Both the position numbers and the translations under genes were made by a program. From contig NZ_CP028369.1 of assembly GCF_003032475.1 (NCBI RefSeq), positions 3,782,001-3,846,000 on the forward strand: a DNA stretch of 64,000 nucleotides, in the 5' to 3' direction. Within the stretch, counting starts at the first letter, position 1, and each line of letters starts with the position of its first letter. This stretch comes from Streptomyces sp. P3. GTDB taxonomy: Bacteria; Actinomycetota; Actinomycetes; Streptomycetales; Streptomycetaceae. Below the pieces are notes generated by a model. It was not told where the DNA came from, made no database searches, and saw only the letters and a program-made list of their open reading frames with translations. Below, one piece after another: positions 46,006 to 54,281 of this stretch.

Positions 46006-46745
46006 ACGCCGCGCCCGCCGACCAGATCCGACTCCTCGACGTCCAGGGTCTCGACGTCCGTCTGCAGCAACTCGCGCACAAGCGCAGGTCTCTTCCCGAG
46101 CACGCCGAGATCGAGTCGCTGACCAAGGACCTCACCCAGCTGCGCGACCTCCTCGTGGCCGCCCAGACCGAGGAGAGCGACACCGCCCGCGAGCAGACCA
46201 AGGCCGAGCAGGACGTCGACCAGGTGCGCCAGCGCGCCACCCGTGACCAGCAGCGACTGGACTCCGGCGCCATCACCTCCCCGAAGGACCTCGAGAACCT
46301 GCAGCGGGAGATCGTCTCGCTCGCCAAGCGCCAGGGCGACCTCGAGGACGTCGTCCTGGAGGTCATGGAGCGCCGCGAGAGCGCCCAGGAGCGGGTCGCC
46401 GAGCTGACCGAGCGGGTCGGCTCCGTGCAGGGGAAGATCGACGACGCCACCGCGCGCCGGAACGCCTCCTTCGAGGAACTCGACGGCGAGGCCGCCACCG
46501 TCACCAAGGAGCGCGAGGTCGTCGCCGCCTCCCTGCCGGCCGATCTGCTCAAGCTCTACGACAAGCTGCGGGAGCAGCAGGGCGGCATCGGCGCGGCAAG
46601 ACTCCACCAGCGCACCTGCCAGGGCTGCCGTCAGGAGCTGGCCATCACCGACATCAACGAGATCCGCTCGGCCGCGCCCGACACGGTCGTACGGTGCGAG
46701 AACTGCCGCCGCATCCTCGTGCGCACGTCCGAGTCGGGGCTGTAA
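46002..46745 (+). CDS. C4-type zinc-ribbon coiled-coil protein with CTG start
   Basis: A 247-residue protein: a long coiled coil (about residues 15-180) followed by a zinc ribbon with CQGC and CENC. The frame contains no ATG or GTG before 46155, which would delete a third of the coiled coil, while a stop at 45981 limits extension. CTG at 46002 has GGGAG seven bases upstream and overlaps the Nif3 stop, so I take it as the start. Family members (DUF164, CT398-like) are conserved in bacteria with unclear function. Confidence 0.85.
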   Translation: MNAAPADQIRLLDVQGLDVRLQQLAHKRRSLPEHAEIESLTKDLTQLRDLLVAAQTEESDTAREQTKAEQDVDQVRQRATRDQQRLDSGAITSPKDLENLQREIVSLAKRQGDLEDVVLEVMERRESAQERVAELTERVGSVQGKIDDATARRNASFEELDGEAATVTKEREVVAASLPADLLKLYDKLREQQGGIGAARLHQRTCQGCRQELAITDINEIRSAAPDTVVRCENCRRILVRTSESGL

Positions 46746-46764
46746 CCGGTAAGGGGCCTGCATC

Positions 46765-48444
46765 GTGCGGGAGTTCATCGTCGAGGCAGACGGGGGGTCC
46801 CGGGGCAACCCGGGGCCCGCGGGCTACGGCAGCGTGGTGATCGACGCGACGACGGGGGAGACGCTCGTCGAGCGGGCCGAGTTCATCGGCGTCGCCACCA
46901 ACAACGTGGCCGAGTACCGGGGGCTGCTGGCCGGACTGCGCGCCGCCCGCGAACTCGACCCTTCGGCGAGGGTGCGCGTCCGCATGGACTCCAAGCTGGT
47001 CGTCGAGCAGATGTCGGGCCGCTGGAAGATCAAGCATCCCGACATGAAGCCGCTCGCGGCGGAGGCGGCCCGGGTGCTGCCGTCCGGGCAGGTCGCCTAC
47101 GAGTGGATCCCGCGCGAGCAGAACAAGCACGCCGACCGCCTCGCGAACGAGGCGATGGACGCGGGCAGGCGGGGCGAACAGTGGAACGAGGGCGCGTCAC
47201 GAGCCGCGCTCGACGCCCGGTCCGCCGTCGCCCCGGCCGTCCCGGTGCCGTCCGGGCCCCCCGGCGACGCCGTCGCGGGCGCGGCGAAGGCCCGCGAGGC
47301 CCTGAGCCGGGCGGCGGCGGAAAGAATTTCGGAAGGTGCTGCGGACGCGTCGCCGGGCAGCGAAGCGGAAACGGTTCCGGAAGGCGCTGCGCAAAGCGGC
47401 GCGAGTGCGGCCGCGGGAAGCCGCGTGGAAGCGGTTGCGGAAGGTCGTTCCGCAGGCTGCGGGGAAACGGGTTCGGAAGCGGTTGCGGGAGGCGGTTTCG
47501 GAGCCGTCCGGGAAACGGGTTCGGAAGCGGTTGCGGGAGGCGGTTCTGGAGCCGTCCGGGAAACGGGTTCGAAAGCGGTTGCCCGAGGCCGCGAGGGCAC
47601 CGCGCCGGGAATGCGTGTGGAAGCCGTTGCTGAAGATGTGCGGAGAACCGTTGTGGAAGCCGTTGCCAAGCCTGGCCCCAAGACCGGCGACGACGTGCGC
47701 GCCGCCCGCGCGGTCGCTCGGTCCACCGCAGCCGCAGCCGTACCCGCAGCTGCAACCTCCGCCCCCGTCGGCCCCGCCGCTGCCCCGACCGTCGGCTGGG
47801 GTGCCGCTCCCGATCTCGGGGCACCGGCGACCTTCGTGCTGTTGCGGCACGGTGAGACGCCCCTGACTCCGCAGAAGCGGTTCTCCGGCAGCGGCGGTAC
47901 CGATCCCTCGCTCTCGGACGTCGGCAGGGGACAGGCCGAGCGGGTCGCCGCCGCGCTCGCCCGGCGCGGCACGGTCCAGCACGTCCTCGCCTCCCCGCTG
48001 GCCCGTACCCGTGAGACGGCCGGCATCGTGGCCGCCCGCCTAGGCCTGGACGTCACCGTCGAGGGCGGGCTGATCGAGACGGACTTCGGCGCCTGGGAGG
48101 GGCTGACCTTCGGCGAGGTCCGCGAACGCCACCCGGACGACCTGACCGCCTGGCTCGCAGACCCTGAGGCCGAGCCGACCGGTGGCGGCGAGAGCTTCGC
48201 GGCCACCGCCGTCAGGATCGCCGCGGCCCGCGACCGGCTGGTCGCCGCGTACGCCGGCCGCACGGTCCTCATGGTCACCCATGTGACCCCGATCAAGACC
48301 CTCGTGCGGCTCGCCCTCGGCGCACCGCCGGAGTCCCTGTTCCGCATGGAACTGTCGGCGGCCTCGTTGTCGGCCGTGGCCTACTACGCGGACGGGAACG
48401 CGAGCGTCCGGCTCTTCAACGACACGTCCCACCTGCGGTCCTGA
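46765..48444 (+). CDS. Bifunctional RNase H / histidine phosphatase (Rv2228c-like) with expanded linker
   Basis: A 559-residue fusion. Residues 1-135 form RNase HI with the acidic catalytic set in VEADGGSRGNPG, NNVAEYRGL, RMDSKLV and NKHADRLANEA. Residues from about 355 form a CobC-like phosphatase with LLRHGETPLTPQKRF and VTHVTPIK. The mycobacterial homologue is much shorter. The difference is a linker of about 215 residues, rich in Ala/Glu/Gly/Val, that includes a 48-base tandem repeat. It degrades RNA in RNA/DNA hybrids and probably removes phosphate from alpha-ribazole phosphate. Confidence 0.9.
   Translation: MREFIVEADGGSRGNPGPAGYGSVVIDATTGETLVERAEFIGVATNNVAEYRGLLAGLRAARELDPSARVRVRMDSKLVVEQMSGRWKIKHPDMKPLAAEAARVLPSGQVAYEWIPREQNKHADRLANEAMDAGRRGEQWNEGASRAALDARSAVAPAVPVPSGPPGDAVAGAAKAREALSRAAAERISEGAADASPGSEAETVPEGAAQSGASAAAGSRVEAVAEGRSAGCGETGSEAVAGGGFGAVRETGSEAVAGGGSGAVRETGSKAVARGREGTAPGMRVEAVAEDVRRTVVEAVAKPGPKTGDDVRAARAVARSTAAAAVPAAATSAPVGPAAAPTVGWGAAPDLGAPATFVLLRHGETPLTPQKRFSGSGGTDPSLSDVGRGQAERVAAALARRGTVQHVLASPLARTRETAGIVAARLGLDVTVEGGLIETDFGAWEGLTFGEVRERHPDDLTAWLADPEAEPTGGGESFAATAVRIAAARDRLVAAYAGRTVLMVTHVTPIKTLVRLALGAPPESLFRMELSAASLSAVAYYADGNASVRLFNDTSHLRS
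47464..47595. repeat. 48-base coding minisatellite in the RNase H/phosphatase linker
   Basis: Copies begin at 47464, 47512 and 47560 (last partial), encoding ETGSEAVAGGGxGAVR. Length is a multiple of three, so copy number can vary without frameshift. Confidence 0.85.
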
Positions 48445-48483
48445 GGCGGGCGCGGTCCTCGGCGCGGACGAGGTACCGAGGGC

Positions 48484-49218
48484 TCACGACGACCTGAGGG
48501 CTGACGAGGACCTGGGGGCTGACGCGGTCCTGAAGGCTGACGAGGACCGGGGGGCTGACGAGGTCCTGAAGGCTGACGCGGTGCGGGCGAGCCCCTCGAT
48601 CCGCGGCCAGTCCCGGTCCGCGACCGCGTCCGCCGGAACCATCCAACTCCCTCCCACACAGCCGACGTTGGGCAGCGCGAGGTATTCGGCCGCGTTCTTC
48701 GGGTCGATGCCGCCCGTCGGGCAGAAACGGGCCTGGGGGAGCGGTCCGGCGAGCGAACGCAGATATGCCGTGCCGCCCGCCGCCTGTGCCGGGAAGAACT
48801 TCATCTCCCGCACGCCCCGTTCCAGCAGCGCCACGACCTCCGACGTCGTCGACACCCCGGGCAGGAAGGGCAGCCCGGACGCGAGCAACGCCGTCAGCAG
48901 GACGTCCGTCCAGCCGGGGCTCACCAGGAACCGGGCCCCGGCCGTCCCGCACGCCGTCACCTGTTCCGGCGTGATCACCGTGCCCGCCCCGACGACGGCC
49001 TCAGGCACCGCCCCGGAGATCTCCCTGATCGCGTCGAGCGCGGCCGGCGTCCGCAAGGTGACCTCGATGGCGGGCAGCCCGCCGGCCACCAGCGCCCGGG
49101 CCAGCGGCACCGCGTCGGCGGCGTCCTCGACCACCACGACGGGCACGACGGGGGCCGGGGTCAGATCCAGTACCGAGGCAGCCACAGCGGGGGGCGCAGG
49201 CGAGGTCACGCGCCTCAT
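48484..49218 (-). CDS. eda: Bifunctional KDPG/KHG aldolase
   Basis: A 244-residue class I aldolase: PVVVVEDAADAVPLARAL, LPAIEVTLRTPAALDAI (Glu and Arg), VVGAGTVITPEQV, FLVSPGWTD, REMKFFPAQAAGG (Schiff-base lysine) and FCPTGGIDPKNAAEYL. It cleaves 2-keto-3-deoxy-6-phosphogluconate or 4-hydroxy-2-ketoglutarate. The normal family end is near residue 213. A C-terminal tail of about 30 residues is encoded by an 18-base tandem repeat. Confidence 0.9.
   Translation of the reverse strand: MRRVTSPAPPAVAASVLDLTPAPVVPVVVVEDAADAVPLARALVAGGLPAIEVTLRTPAALDAIREISGAVPEAVVGAGTVITPEQVTACGTAGARFLVSPGWTDVLLTALLASGLPFLPGVSTTSEVVALLERGVREMKFFPAQAAGGTAYLRSLAGPLPQARFCPTGGIDPKNAAEYLALPNVGCVGGSWMVPADAVADRDWPRIEGLARTASAFRTSSAPRSSSAFRTASAPRSSSALRSS
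48485..48583. repeat. 18-base tandem repeat encoding the aldolase tail
   Basis: Five units (GACGMGGNCCKGRRGGCT type) and a partial sixth. They supply the Ser/Arg-rich C-terminal tail and include the stop codon. Confidence 0.85.
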
Positions 49219-49421
49219 CCTGCTCCCGGCATGCAGCACGCGCAAAGGTCGTTGCGCATACCGCAATACATCGAAGTGCGGTCCGTGGGCTGAGGGCTGA
49301 GGGCTGCGGTCCGTGGGCTGCGGGCCGCGGTCTGCTGGCCGCGGGTGGACGGCGATGGGTGGACGAGTGCGCCGTGCCGCGCGCTGCCGTGCTCTCGGCA
49401 CACGGCTGCCGCGGCCCTCGG

Positions 49422-50204
49422 TCAGTGCACCTCGTCCACCAGGACGTCCAGCGTCCGGGCCGTGCCCGTCCGGGCGGGGGCCTGCTCCTCCACCACGTAC
49501 CCGAGGTCCCGCAGGGCCTCCACCAGCTCCGCCGGACCCTTCGGGGCGATCCCCGCCGTCAGCAGGCTCCGTACGATCCGCCCCTTCGTCGCCTTGTTGA
49601 AGTGGCTGACGACCTTCCGCGTCGGCGCGTGCAACACCCGCACGCTCGCCGTCCGCGCCGCGACCTCGCCCCTCGGCTTCCACGCCGCCGCGTACGCCGC
49701 CGATCGCAGGTCCAGCACCAGTCCGCCCGCGGCGGCCTCCGTCAGCGCGGACTCCATCGGGGTGCGCCAGTGCGCGCCCAGCGGACCGAGCCCGGGCAGC
49801 CGCACGCCCATCGAGCAGCGGTAGGACGGGATCCGGTCCGTCACGCGGACGGCGCCCCACAGCCCGGAGAAGACGAGGATCGACCTGGCCGCGCGCCGCT
49901 TCGCCGCCGCGTCGAGGGAGGCCAGCCCGAGGGAGTCGTACAGGACACCGGTGTAGATCTCCCCGGCGGGGCGCGCCCCCGCCGTCCGCAGTCGCGTGTT
50001 CTTCGCGATCTCGCCGCGCAGCCCCTCGCTCAGTCCGAGCACCTCGCGCGCCTTCTCCTCGTCGGCCGCGCACAACTCGACCAACTCGTCGAGGACTGCC
50101 TCACGGGCCGCGCCCAGCCCCGGCAGTGACAGGGCCTCCGGCTTGAGCGGGGCACCGCGTCCGGAGGACGCCTTGCCTTCGGATGGCGGCAGCAGGACCA
50201 GCAC
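49422..50204 (-). CDS. yaaA: YaaA-family peroxide stress protein
   Basis: A 260-residue protein with GTG start seven bases after GGAG. It opens VLVLLPPSEGKA (the YaaA PPSE-K signature) and contains YTGVLYDSLGL, ILVFSGLWGAVRVTDRIPSYR, and SHFNKATKGRIVR near the C-terminus. In E. coli YaaA lowers free iron and protects DNA from Fenton damage. No regulatory site is visible apart from a strong inverted repeat about 100 bases upstream. Confidence 0.9.
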   Translation of the reverse strand: MLVLLPPSEGKASSGRGAPLKPEALSLPGLGAAREAVLDELVELCAADEEKAREVLGLSEGLRGEIAKNTRLRTAGARPAGEIYTGVLYDSLGLASLDAAAKRRAARSILVFSGLWGAVRVTDRIPSYRCSMGVRLPGLGPLGAHWRTPMESALTEAAAGGLVLDLRSAAYAAAWKPRGEVAARTASVRVLHAPTRKVVSHFNKATKGRIVRSLLTAGIAPKGPAELVEALRDLGYVVEEQAPARTGTARTLDVLVDEVH

Positions 50205-50300
50205 GGGACATCTCCTTCGGTAGAGCTCTGCTGCGCCAGCGTACGGCGTGCCGCACACCGGCCTTCGCCCCGCTTCGACGCCCGCATCGCCGTCGCAGTC

Positions 50301-50367
50301 GCAGTCGGGTGGGCGACGACGGCTCCCCGAGGTGCTGTCCCGCGGGGAGCCGTCGTCGCCCGACTGC
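50301..50367. repeat. Long imperfect inverted repeat (24-base arms)
   Basis: Perfect 18-base arms 50311-50328 and 50344-50361 around a 15-base loop. The arms extend to GCAGTCGG and CGACTGC if a 4-base bulge is allowed in the left arm. It is upstream of yaaA and not placed to end any gene. Confidence 0.8.
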
Positions 50368-50460
50368 TGCCCCCTCTCCCCGCACCACCCGCCGACACCA
50401 TCGCCCGCGCTCGCCAGCCCCGGCTGCGGGCTGAAGGGGGTGTCGACGAGGAGATATCGG

Positions 50461-50580
50461 TGGTGGAGTCGCCTGTCGCCTGTCGCCTGTCGCCTGACGC
50501 CTGACGCCCACCACCCACCGCCTGACGCCCACCGCCTGACGCCCACCGCCCACCGCCCGACGCCCACCGCCCGACGGCCA
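50461..50580. repeat. GC-rich minisatellite (GTCGCCT / GACGCCCACC units)
   Basis: Four GTCGCCT-type heptamers run into degenerate 10-base GACGCCCACC units up to about 50580. Non-coding. Confidence 0.75.
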
Positions 50581-50658
50581 TCGGGTGCGGACCAGTGCCG
50601 CGTTCGAGGTATGTGGGGGCGTCCCGGCATCTCCGGGGGCCACTCGCCGCGCTCACCC

Positions 50659-50718
50659 TTGACGGCTAACGGCGTTAGCCGTATGGTCGTGACATCGAGT
50701 CGGCTAACATCGTTAGCC
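50659..50718 (+). promoter_or_regulatory. Promoter with two identical-arm operator palindromes for the DUF4260-TetR operon
   Basis: TTGACG (50659-50664) and TATGGT (50682-50687) make a -35/-10 pair with a 17-base spacer. The spacer is filled by the palindrome GGCTAAC-GGC-GTTAGCC (50664-50680). A second copy, GGCTAAC-ATC-GTTAGCC, lies at 50702-50718, 38 bases on. A TetR repressor is encoded in the operon. Confidence 0.85.
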
Positions 50719-50767
50719 CGATGGTTCGCACCACCGAGATTCAGTGGACGACGTCCAGGGGGCAGAC

Positions 50768-51223
50768 ATGAGCACGGCCACCACCAGCACGCGTATCAGT
50801 TCGCGCACCGGCTCGCGCAGCAACTTGCGCACCGGCTCCGGCTTCCGCAGCGTCCGACGCGCGGCCTGGCTGGCGAACGCCGTGTTCTGGTCGGCGTTCG
50901 CGGTACTGGAGTCCGTGAACCACGGCTGGCTCGCGGGCGGTCTCGCCCTCGTCTTCCTGATCCTGCCGGACCTCATGTTCCTGATCGGCCTCGGCGACGC
51001 GCCCCGCATGGCGAAAGGGCAGCTCCCGCCTCGGGCGGTGCCGTACTACAACACGATGCACCGCGCCGTGGTCCCGCTCGCTCTCATGGTCCTCTACACA
51101 TTCGGGCCGTTCGTCGCCTGGCCCCCGCTGTTCGCGGCCCTGTGCGGCTGGCTCGCCCACATCTCGTACGACCGCGCGTTCGGCTACGGACTGCGCACCA
51201 AGGAGGGCTTCCAGGGTGACTGA
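50768..51223 (+). CDS. DUF4260-like small membrane protein
   Basis: A 151-residue protein with a Ser/Thr/Arg-rich N-terminus of about 45 residues and four hydrophobic helices. ILPDLMFLIGLGDAPRMA, VPYYNTMHRAVVPLAL and WLAHISYDRAFGYGLRTKEGF fit DUF4260. Function unknown. It precedes and overlaps the TetR gene by eight bases and should be controlled by it. Confidence 0.82.
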   Translation: MSTATTSTRISSRTGSRSNLRTGSGFRSVRRAAWLANAVFWSAFAVLESVNHGWLAGGLALVFLILPDLMFLIGLGDAPRMAKGQLPPRAVPYYNTMHRAVVPLALMVLYTFGPFVAWPPLFAALCGWLAHISYDRAFGYGLRTKEGFQGD

Positions 51224-51737
51224 GCGGCTCACGCCCCGCGCCCGCGAGATCGCGGCGGCCGCCCGGACCCTCCTGGAGGACTCCGGGCCCGCCGCGCTCA
51301 CGATGCGCGCGCTCGCCGACCACCTCGGCATCAAGGCACCCTCTCTCTACAAGCACTTCCCCGACAAGCACGCCGTAGAGGTCGAACTGGTCGCGCAGAT
51401 GCTGCAGGAGTCGGCGGCGGCGCTGGAGGCGGCCCAGACGCGCGAGCCGGGCTCCCTGCCCGCACTGGCACAGGCGTACCGCGCCTACGCCCTCGCCCAC
51501 CCCCACCTCTACTGCCTGGCCACGGAACGCCCGCTGCCGCGCGCGGCCCTGCCCACCGGCCTGGAGGACCGGGCCGCGATGCCCCTGCTGCTGGCCTGTG
51601 ACGGCGACCTGGACCTGGCGCGTGCGATCTGGGCCTTCGCCCACGGCATGGTGGTCCTGGAGATCCACGGCCGGTTTCCGGACGACGCCGACCTCCCGGC
51701 GGCATGGACACGCGGCCTGAAGGCGTTGCAGCGTTAG
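51216..51737 (+). CDS. TetR-family regulator of the DUF4260 operon
   Basis: A 173-residue TetR protein. HTH: TPRAREIAAAARTLLEDSGP, LTMRALADHLGIKAPSLYKHFPDK. The C-terminal ligand domain has FAHGMVVLEIHGRFP, close to the TetR_C WHG pattern. It starts within the end of the DUF4260 gene. The twin GGCTAAC palindromes upstream of the operon are the obvious binding sites. Confidence 0.9.
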   Translation: MTERLTPRAREIAAAARTLLEDSGPAALTMRALADHLGIKAPSLYKHFPDKHAVEVELVAQMLQESAAALEAAQTREPGSLPALAQAYRAYALAHPHLYCLATERPLPRAALPTGLEDRAAMPLLLACDGDLDLARAIWAFAHGMVVLEIHGRFPDDADLPAAWTRGLKALQR

Positions 51738-51915
51738 GTGCCTGGGTGCCTGGGTGCCTGGGTGCCTGGGTGCCTGGGTGGCCCGGAAGCCCAGGTGCCA
51801 GGAAGCCCAGGTGCCAGGAAGTCCAGGTGCCGGGGAGCCGGGAAAACCAGGTGCCAGGGAGAGCCGGCAGCCCAGGAGTCCTGGAGTCCAGGAGCCCAGG
51901 AGTCCCGGTACCCAA
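51736..51915. repeat. GGTGCCTG minisatellite and degenerate derivatives
   Basis: Five tandem GGTGCCTG units start at the TetR stop, followed by CCAGGTGCCAGGAAG-type units, roughly the reverse complement of the first block, so the array can fold on itself. Confidence 0.8.
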
Positions 51916-51967
51916 GAGGTACGAGGTCGCGAAGGCGCGGGCCGCGAGAGTACGCAGGGGGTGTCGG

Positions 51968-52789
51968 ATGGGCCGTGAACAGGCGTCGTGGACCAGGGCG
52001 CGGCTGGGCCGTCACGGGCCGCCCCTCGACCTGCTCACCGCCCGCTTCGAGCGGCACGTCTACGCCCCGCACGCCCACGAGGAGTTCACCGTCGGCGTCT
52101 GCGTGGGCGGCTCGGAGATCATCGACTACCGCGGCGGCCACATCCGGACCGGTCCCGGCTCCGTCGTCGTCCTGGCCCCGGGCGAGACGCACACCGGCGG
52201 CCCGGGCGACGCCGTCGGCGGTTACGCCTACCGCGCGTTGTACGCAGGCCCCGCCCTCCTCACCGAGGGAACCCTCGGCGGTGTGCCGCACTTCCGTGAG
52301 CCTCTCCTCGACGACCCCGAACTGGCCACCGCTCTGCGCCGGGCGCACACGGACCTGTCCGCCTGCCCCGACCCGCTGGAGGCCGAGTCGCGCCTCCCGT
52401 GGCTGCTGACGGCCCTCGCCCGCCGTCACTCCACGGCCCGTCCGGTGTGCGACGCGATCCCCGGCGCCGAGCACATAGCCCGCGCCGTGCGGGCCCGCCT
52501 CGCCGACGAACTCCTCGCCCCGCCCTCACTGGCCGACCTGGCGACGGACCTGGGCCTGTCCCGCTACCAGCTCCTGCGCGCCTTCCGTACGACGACCGGC
52601 ATGCCGCCGTACGCCTGGCTCGCCCAGCACCGGGTCGCCCGGGCCCGTGGCCTGCTGGAGTCGGGGCTGCGCCCCGCGGAGGTCGCCGGCCTGGTCGGCT
52701 TCGCGGACCAGGCACACCTCACCCGCTGGTTCCGTCGCGTCCTAGGCGTCACCCCGGCGGCGTACCGCAACAGCGTTCAAGACACCTGA
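51968..52789 (+). CDS. AraC-family regulator with cupin sensing domain
   Basis: A 273-residue regulator. N-terminal AraC-binding cupin: ERHVYAPHAHEEFTVGVCVGG, GSVVVLAPGETHTGGPG. C-terminal double HTH: LADLATDLGLSRYQLLRAFRTTTG, AEVAGLVGFADQAHLTRWFRRVLGVTPAAYR. It sits 25 bases before an EamA transporter gene and probably regulates it; this pairing is frequent in Streptomyces. Confidence 0.9.
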   Translation: MGREQASWTRARLGRHGPPLDLLTARFERHVYAPHAHEEFTVGVCVGGSEIIDYRGGHIRTGPGSVVVLAPGETHTGGPGDAVGGYAYRALYAGPALLTEGTLGGVPHFREPLLDDPELATALRRAHTDLSACPDPLEAESRLPWLLTALARRHSTARPVCDAIPGAEHIARAVRARLADELLAPPSLADLATDLGLSRYQLLRAFRTTTGMPPYAWLAQHRVARARGLLESGLRPAEVAGLVGFADQAHLTRWFRRVLGVTPAAYRNSVQDT

Positions 52790-52814
52790 CCCGGGCCGCG
52801 TCGACACTGCGGGC

Positions 52815-53870
52815 ATGACTGCACGCGGCTGGTTCCTGTTCTCCCTGATGGGAGTGATCTGGGGCATCCCCTATCTGTTGATCAAGGTTGCGGTGGAGGA
52901 CCTCTCCCCGTCCATGGTGGTGTTCGTGCGCTGTGCGCTCGGCGCCCTCCTCCTGCTCCCGTTCGCACTCCGCCAGGGCGGCCTGATCAGCACCGTGCGG
53001 ACGCACTGGGCGCCCATGCTGGCCTTCGCGTGCATCGAGATCATCGGCCCGTGGTTCACCCTCACGGACGCCGAACGGCACCTGTCGAGCTCCACCGCCG
53101 GCCTGCTGATCGCGGGCGTCCCGATCGTCGGAGTGCTGGCCGCCCGCTTCCTCGGCGACGCGGAGGTGCTGGGCGTACGCCGTGTCGCGGGCCTCGCCCT
53201 GGGCCTGGCCGGCGTCGGGGTCCTCACGGTCCCGCACCTGACGGGAGGGGACGCCCGCTCACTCGGTGAGGTCCTGCTGACGGTGCTGGGCTACGCCACG
53301 GCCCCCCTGATCGCGGCCCGCCGGCTGAAGGACGTCCCCACCCTCCAGCTCATCGTCCCCTGCCTGACCCTGGCGGCACTCGTCTACGCCCCGGCGGCGG
53401 CAGCCACCCGGCCCGCCGAACTCCCTGCCCCGTCGGTGCTGGCGGCGCTCGCGGGTCTCGGCGTCCTCTGCACGGCGGTGGCCTTCGTCGGCTTCCTGGA
53501 ACTGATCAGGGAGATAGGCCCCACCCGCTCGACGGTCATCACCTACGTGAATCCGGCGGTCGCGGTGGCGGCAGGAGCCCTTTTCCTGAACGAGCGCCTG
53601 ACGGCCGGCATCCTCGCCGCGTTCGCGCTGATCCTGGCGGGCTCCGTCCTGGCGACGGCGTCGAGCCCGAAGCGCGACGCGGCCCCGGGGCCGAGGCCGA
53701 GGCCAGAGGTGGCCTCGGGCGAGGTGCGCGACGCGGTCTCGGGCCCGAAGCGCGGCCGTCGCCCGGTACCATGGTCGACACGGCAGACGAGCCGGGCGGG
53801 CGGCCGCGTGGAGTCCCTCACGGGACTTCCCGAGGAACGTCCGGGCTCCACAGGGCAGGGTGATGGCTAA
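52815..53870 (+). CDS. EamA/DMT-family transporter whose end runs into rnpB
   Basis: A 351-residue protein with two EamA repeats and about ten hydrophobic helices (LFSLMGVIWGIPYLLIKVAVE; later TRSTVITYVNPAVAVAAGALFL). The membrane part ends near residue 282. The hydrophilic tail has no stop until TAA at 53868-53870, which is inside the RNase P RNA gene, so about 29 codons come from rnpB sequence. Export of small metabolites is typical. Confidence 0.88.
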   Translation: MTARGWFLFSLMGVIWGIPYLLIKVAVEDLSPSMVVFVRCALGALLLLPFALRQGGLISTVRTHWAPMLAFACIEIIGPWFTLTDAERHLSSSTAGLLIAGVPIVGVLAARFLGDAEVLGVRRVAGLALGLAGVGVLTVPHLTGGDARSLGEVLLTVLGYATAPLIAARRLKDVPTLQLIVPCLTLAALVYAPAAAATRPAELPAPSVLAALAGLGVLCTAVAFVGFLELIREIGPTRSTVITYVNPAVAVAAGALFLNERLTAGILAAFALILAGSVLATASSPKRDAAPGPRPRPEVASGEVRDAVSGPKRGRRPVPWSTRQTSRAGGRVESLTGLPEERPGSTGQGDG

Positions 53871-54188
53871 CGGCCACCCGGGGTGACCCGCGGGACAGTG
53901 CCACAGAAAACAGACCGCCGGGGACCTCGGTCCCCGGTAAGGGTGAAACGGTGGTGTAAGAGACCACCAGTGCCCAGGGCGACCTGGGCAGCTAGGTAAA
54001 CCCCACCCGGAGCAAGGTCAAAAGGAAGCACCCCGGTGTTTCTGCGCGGACGTTCGAGGGCTGCCCGCCCGAGTCTGCGGGTAGACCGCACGAGGCCGGC
54101 GGCAACGCCGGCCCTAGATGGATGGCCGTCACCGAGGCCCTCGCGAGAGACCTCGGCACAGAACCCGGCGTACAGCCCGACTCGTCTG
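53784..54188 (+). ncRNA. rnpB: RNase P RNA (type A)
   Basis: The catalytic RNA that matures tRNA 5' ends. Recognised by GAGGAACGTCCGGGCTCCAC (P4 5' strand region), ACAGAAAACAGACCGCC, GGTAAGGGTGAAACGGTGG, GTAAGAGACCACC and AGATGGATGGCCGTC, ending ACAGAACCCGGCGTACAGCC. The ends CAGACGAGCCGGGC and GCCCGACTCGTCTG pair as P1. A plausible -10 (TACCAT, 53767-53772) lies just upstream, inside the EamA reading frame. Confidence 0.97.
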
Positions 54189-54212
54189 TCGCTACCTGGG
54201 GCTTTGCCTTGG

Positions 54213-54244
54213 AAAGGGCCTCTGATCTGCGACGGAGGCCCTTT
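54213..54244 (+). terminator. Terminator after rnpB
   Basis: AAAGGGCCTC (54213-54222) pairs with GAGGCCCTTT (54235-54244), followed by TCTGATCTTT. Confidence 0.8.
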
Positions 54245-54281
54245 CTGATCTTTCAGGAGCTTGCCGCGTTAGGCGGCAAAA

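Larger units (their letters stand above)
50205..50658. other. Intergenic region with inverted and tandem repeats
   Basis: About 450 bases without a gene. It contains a long inverted repeat (50301-50367) and a minisatellite (50461-50580), described separately. Confidence 0.6.

Noticed and set aside
51736..51915. CRISPR array
   Set aside because: Contiguous short tandem repeats without unique spacers; no cas genes. The same applies to the arrays at 48485, 50461, 39472 and 40441.
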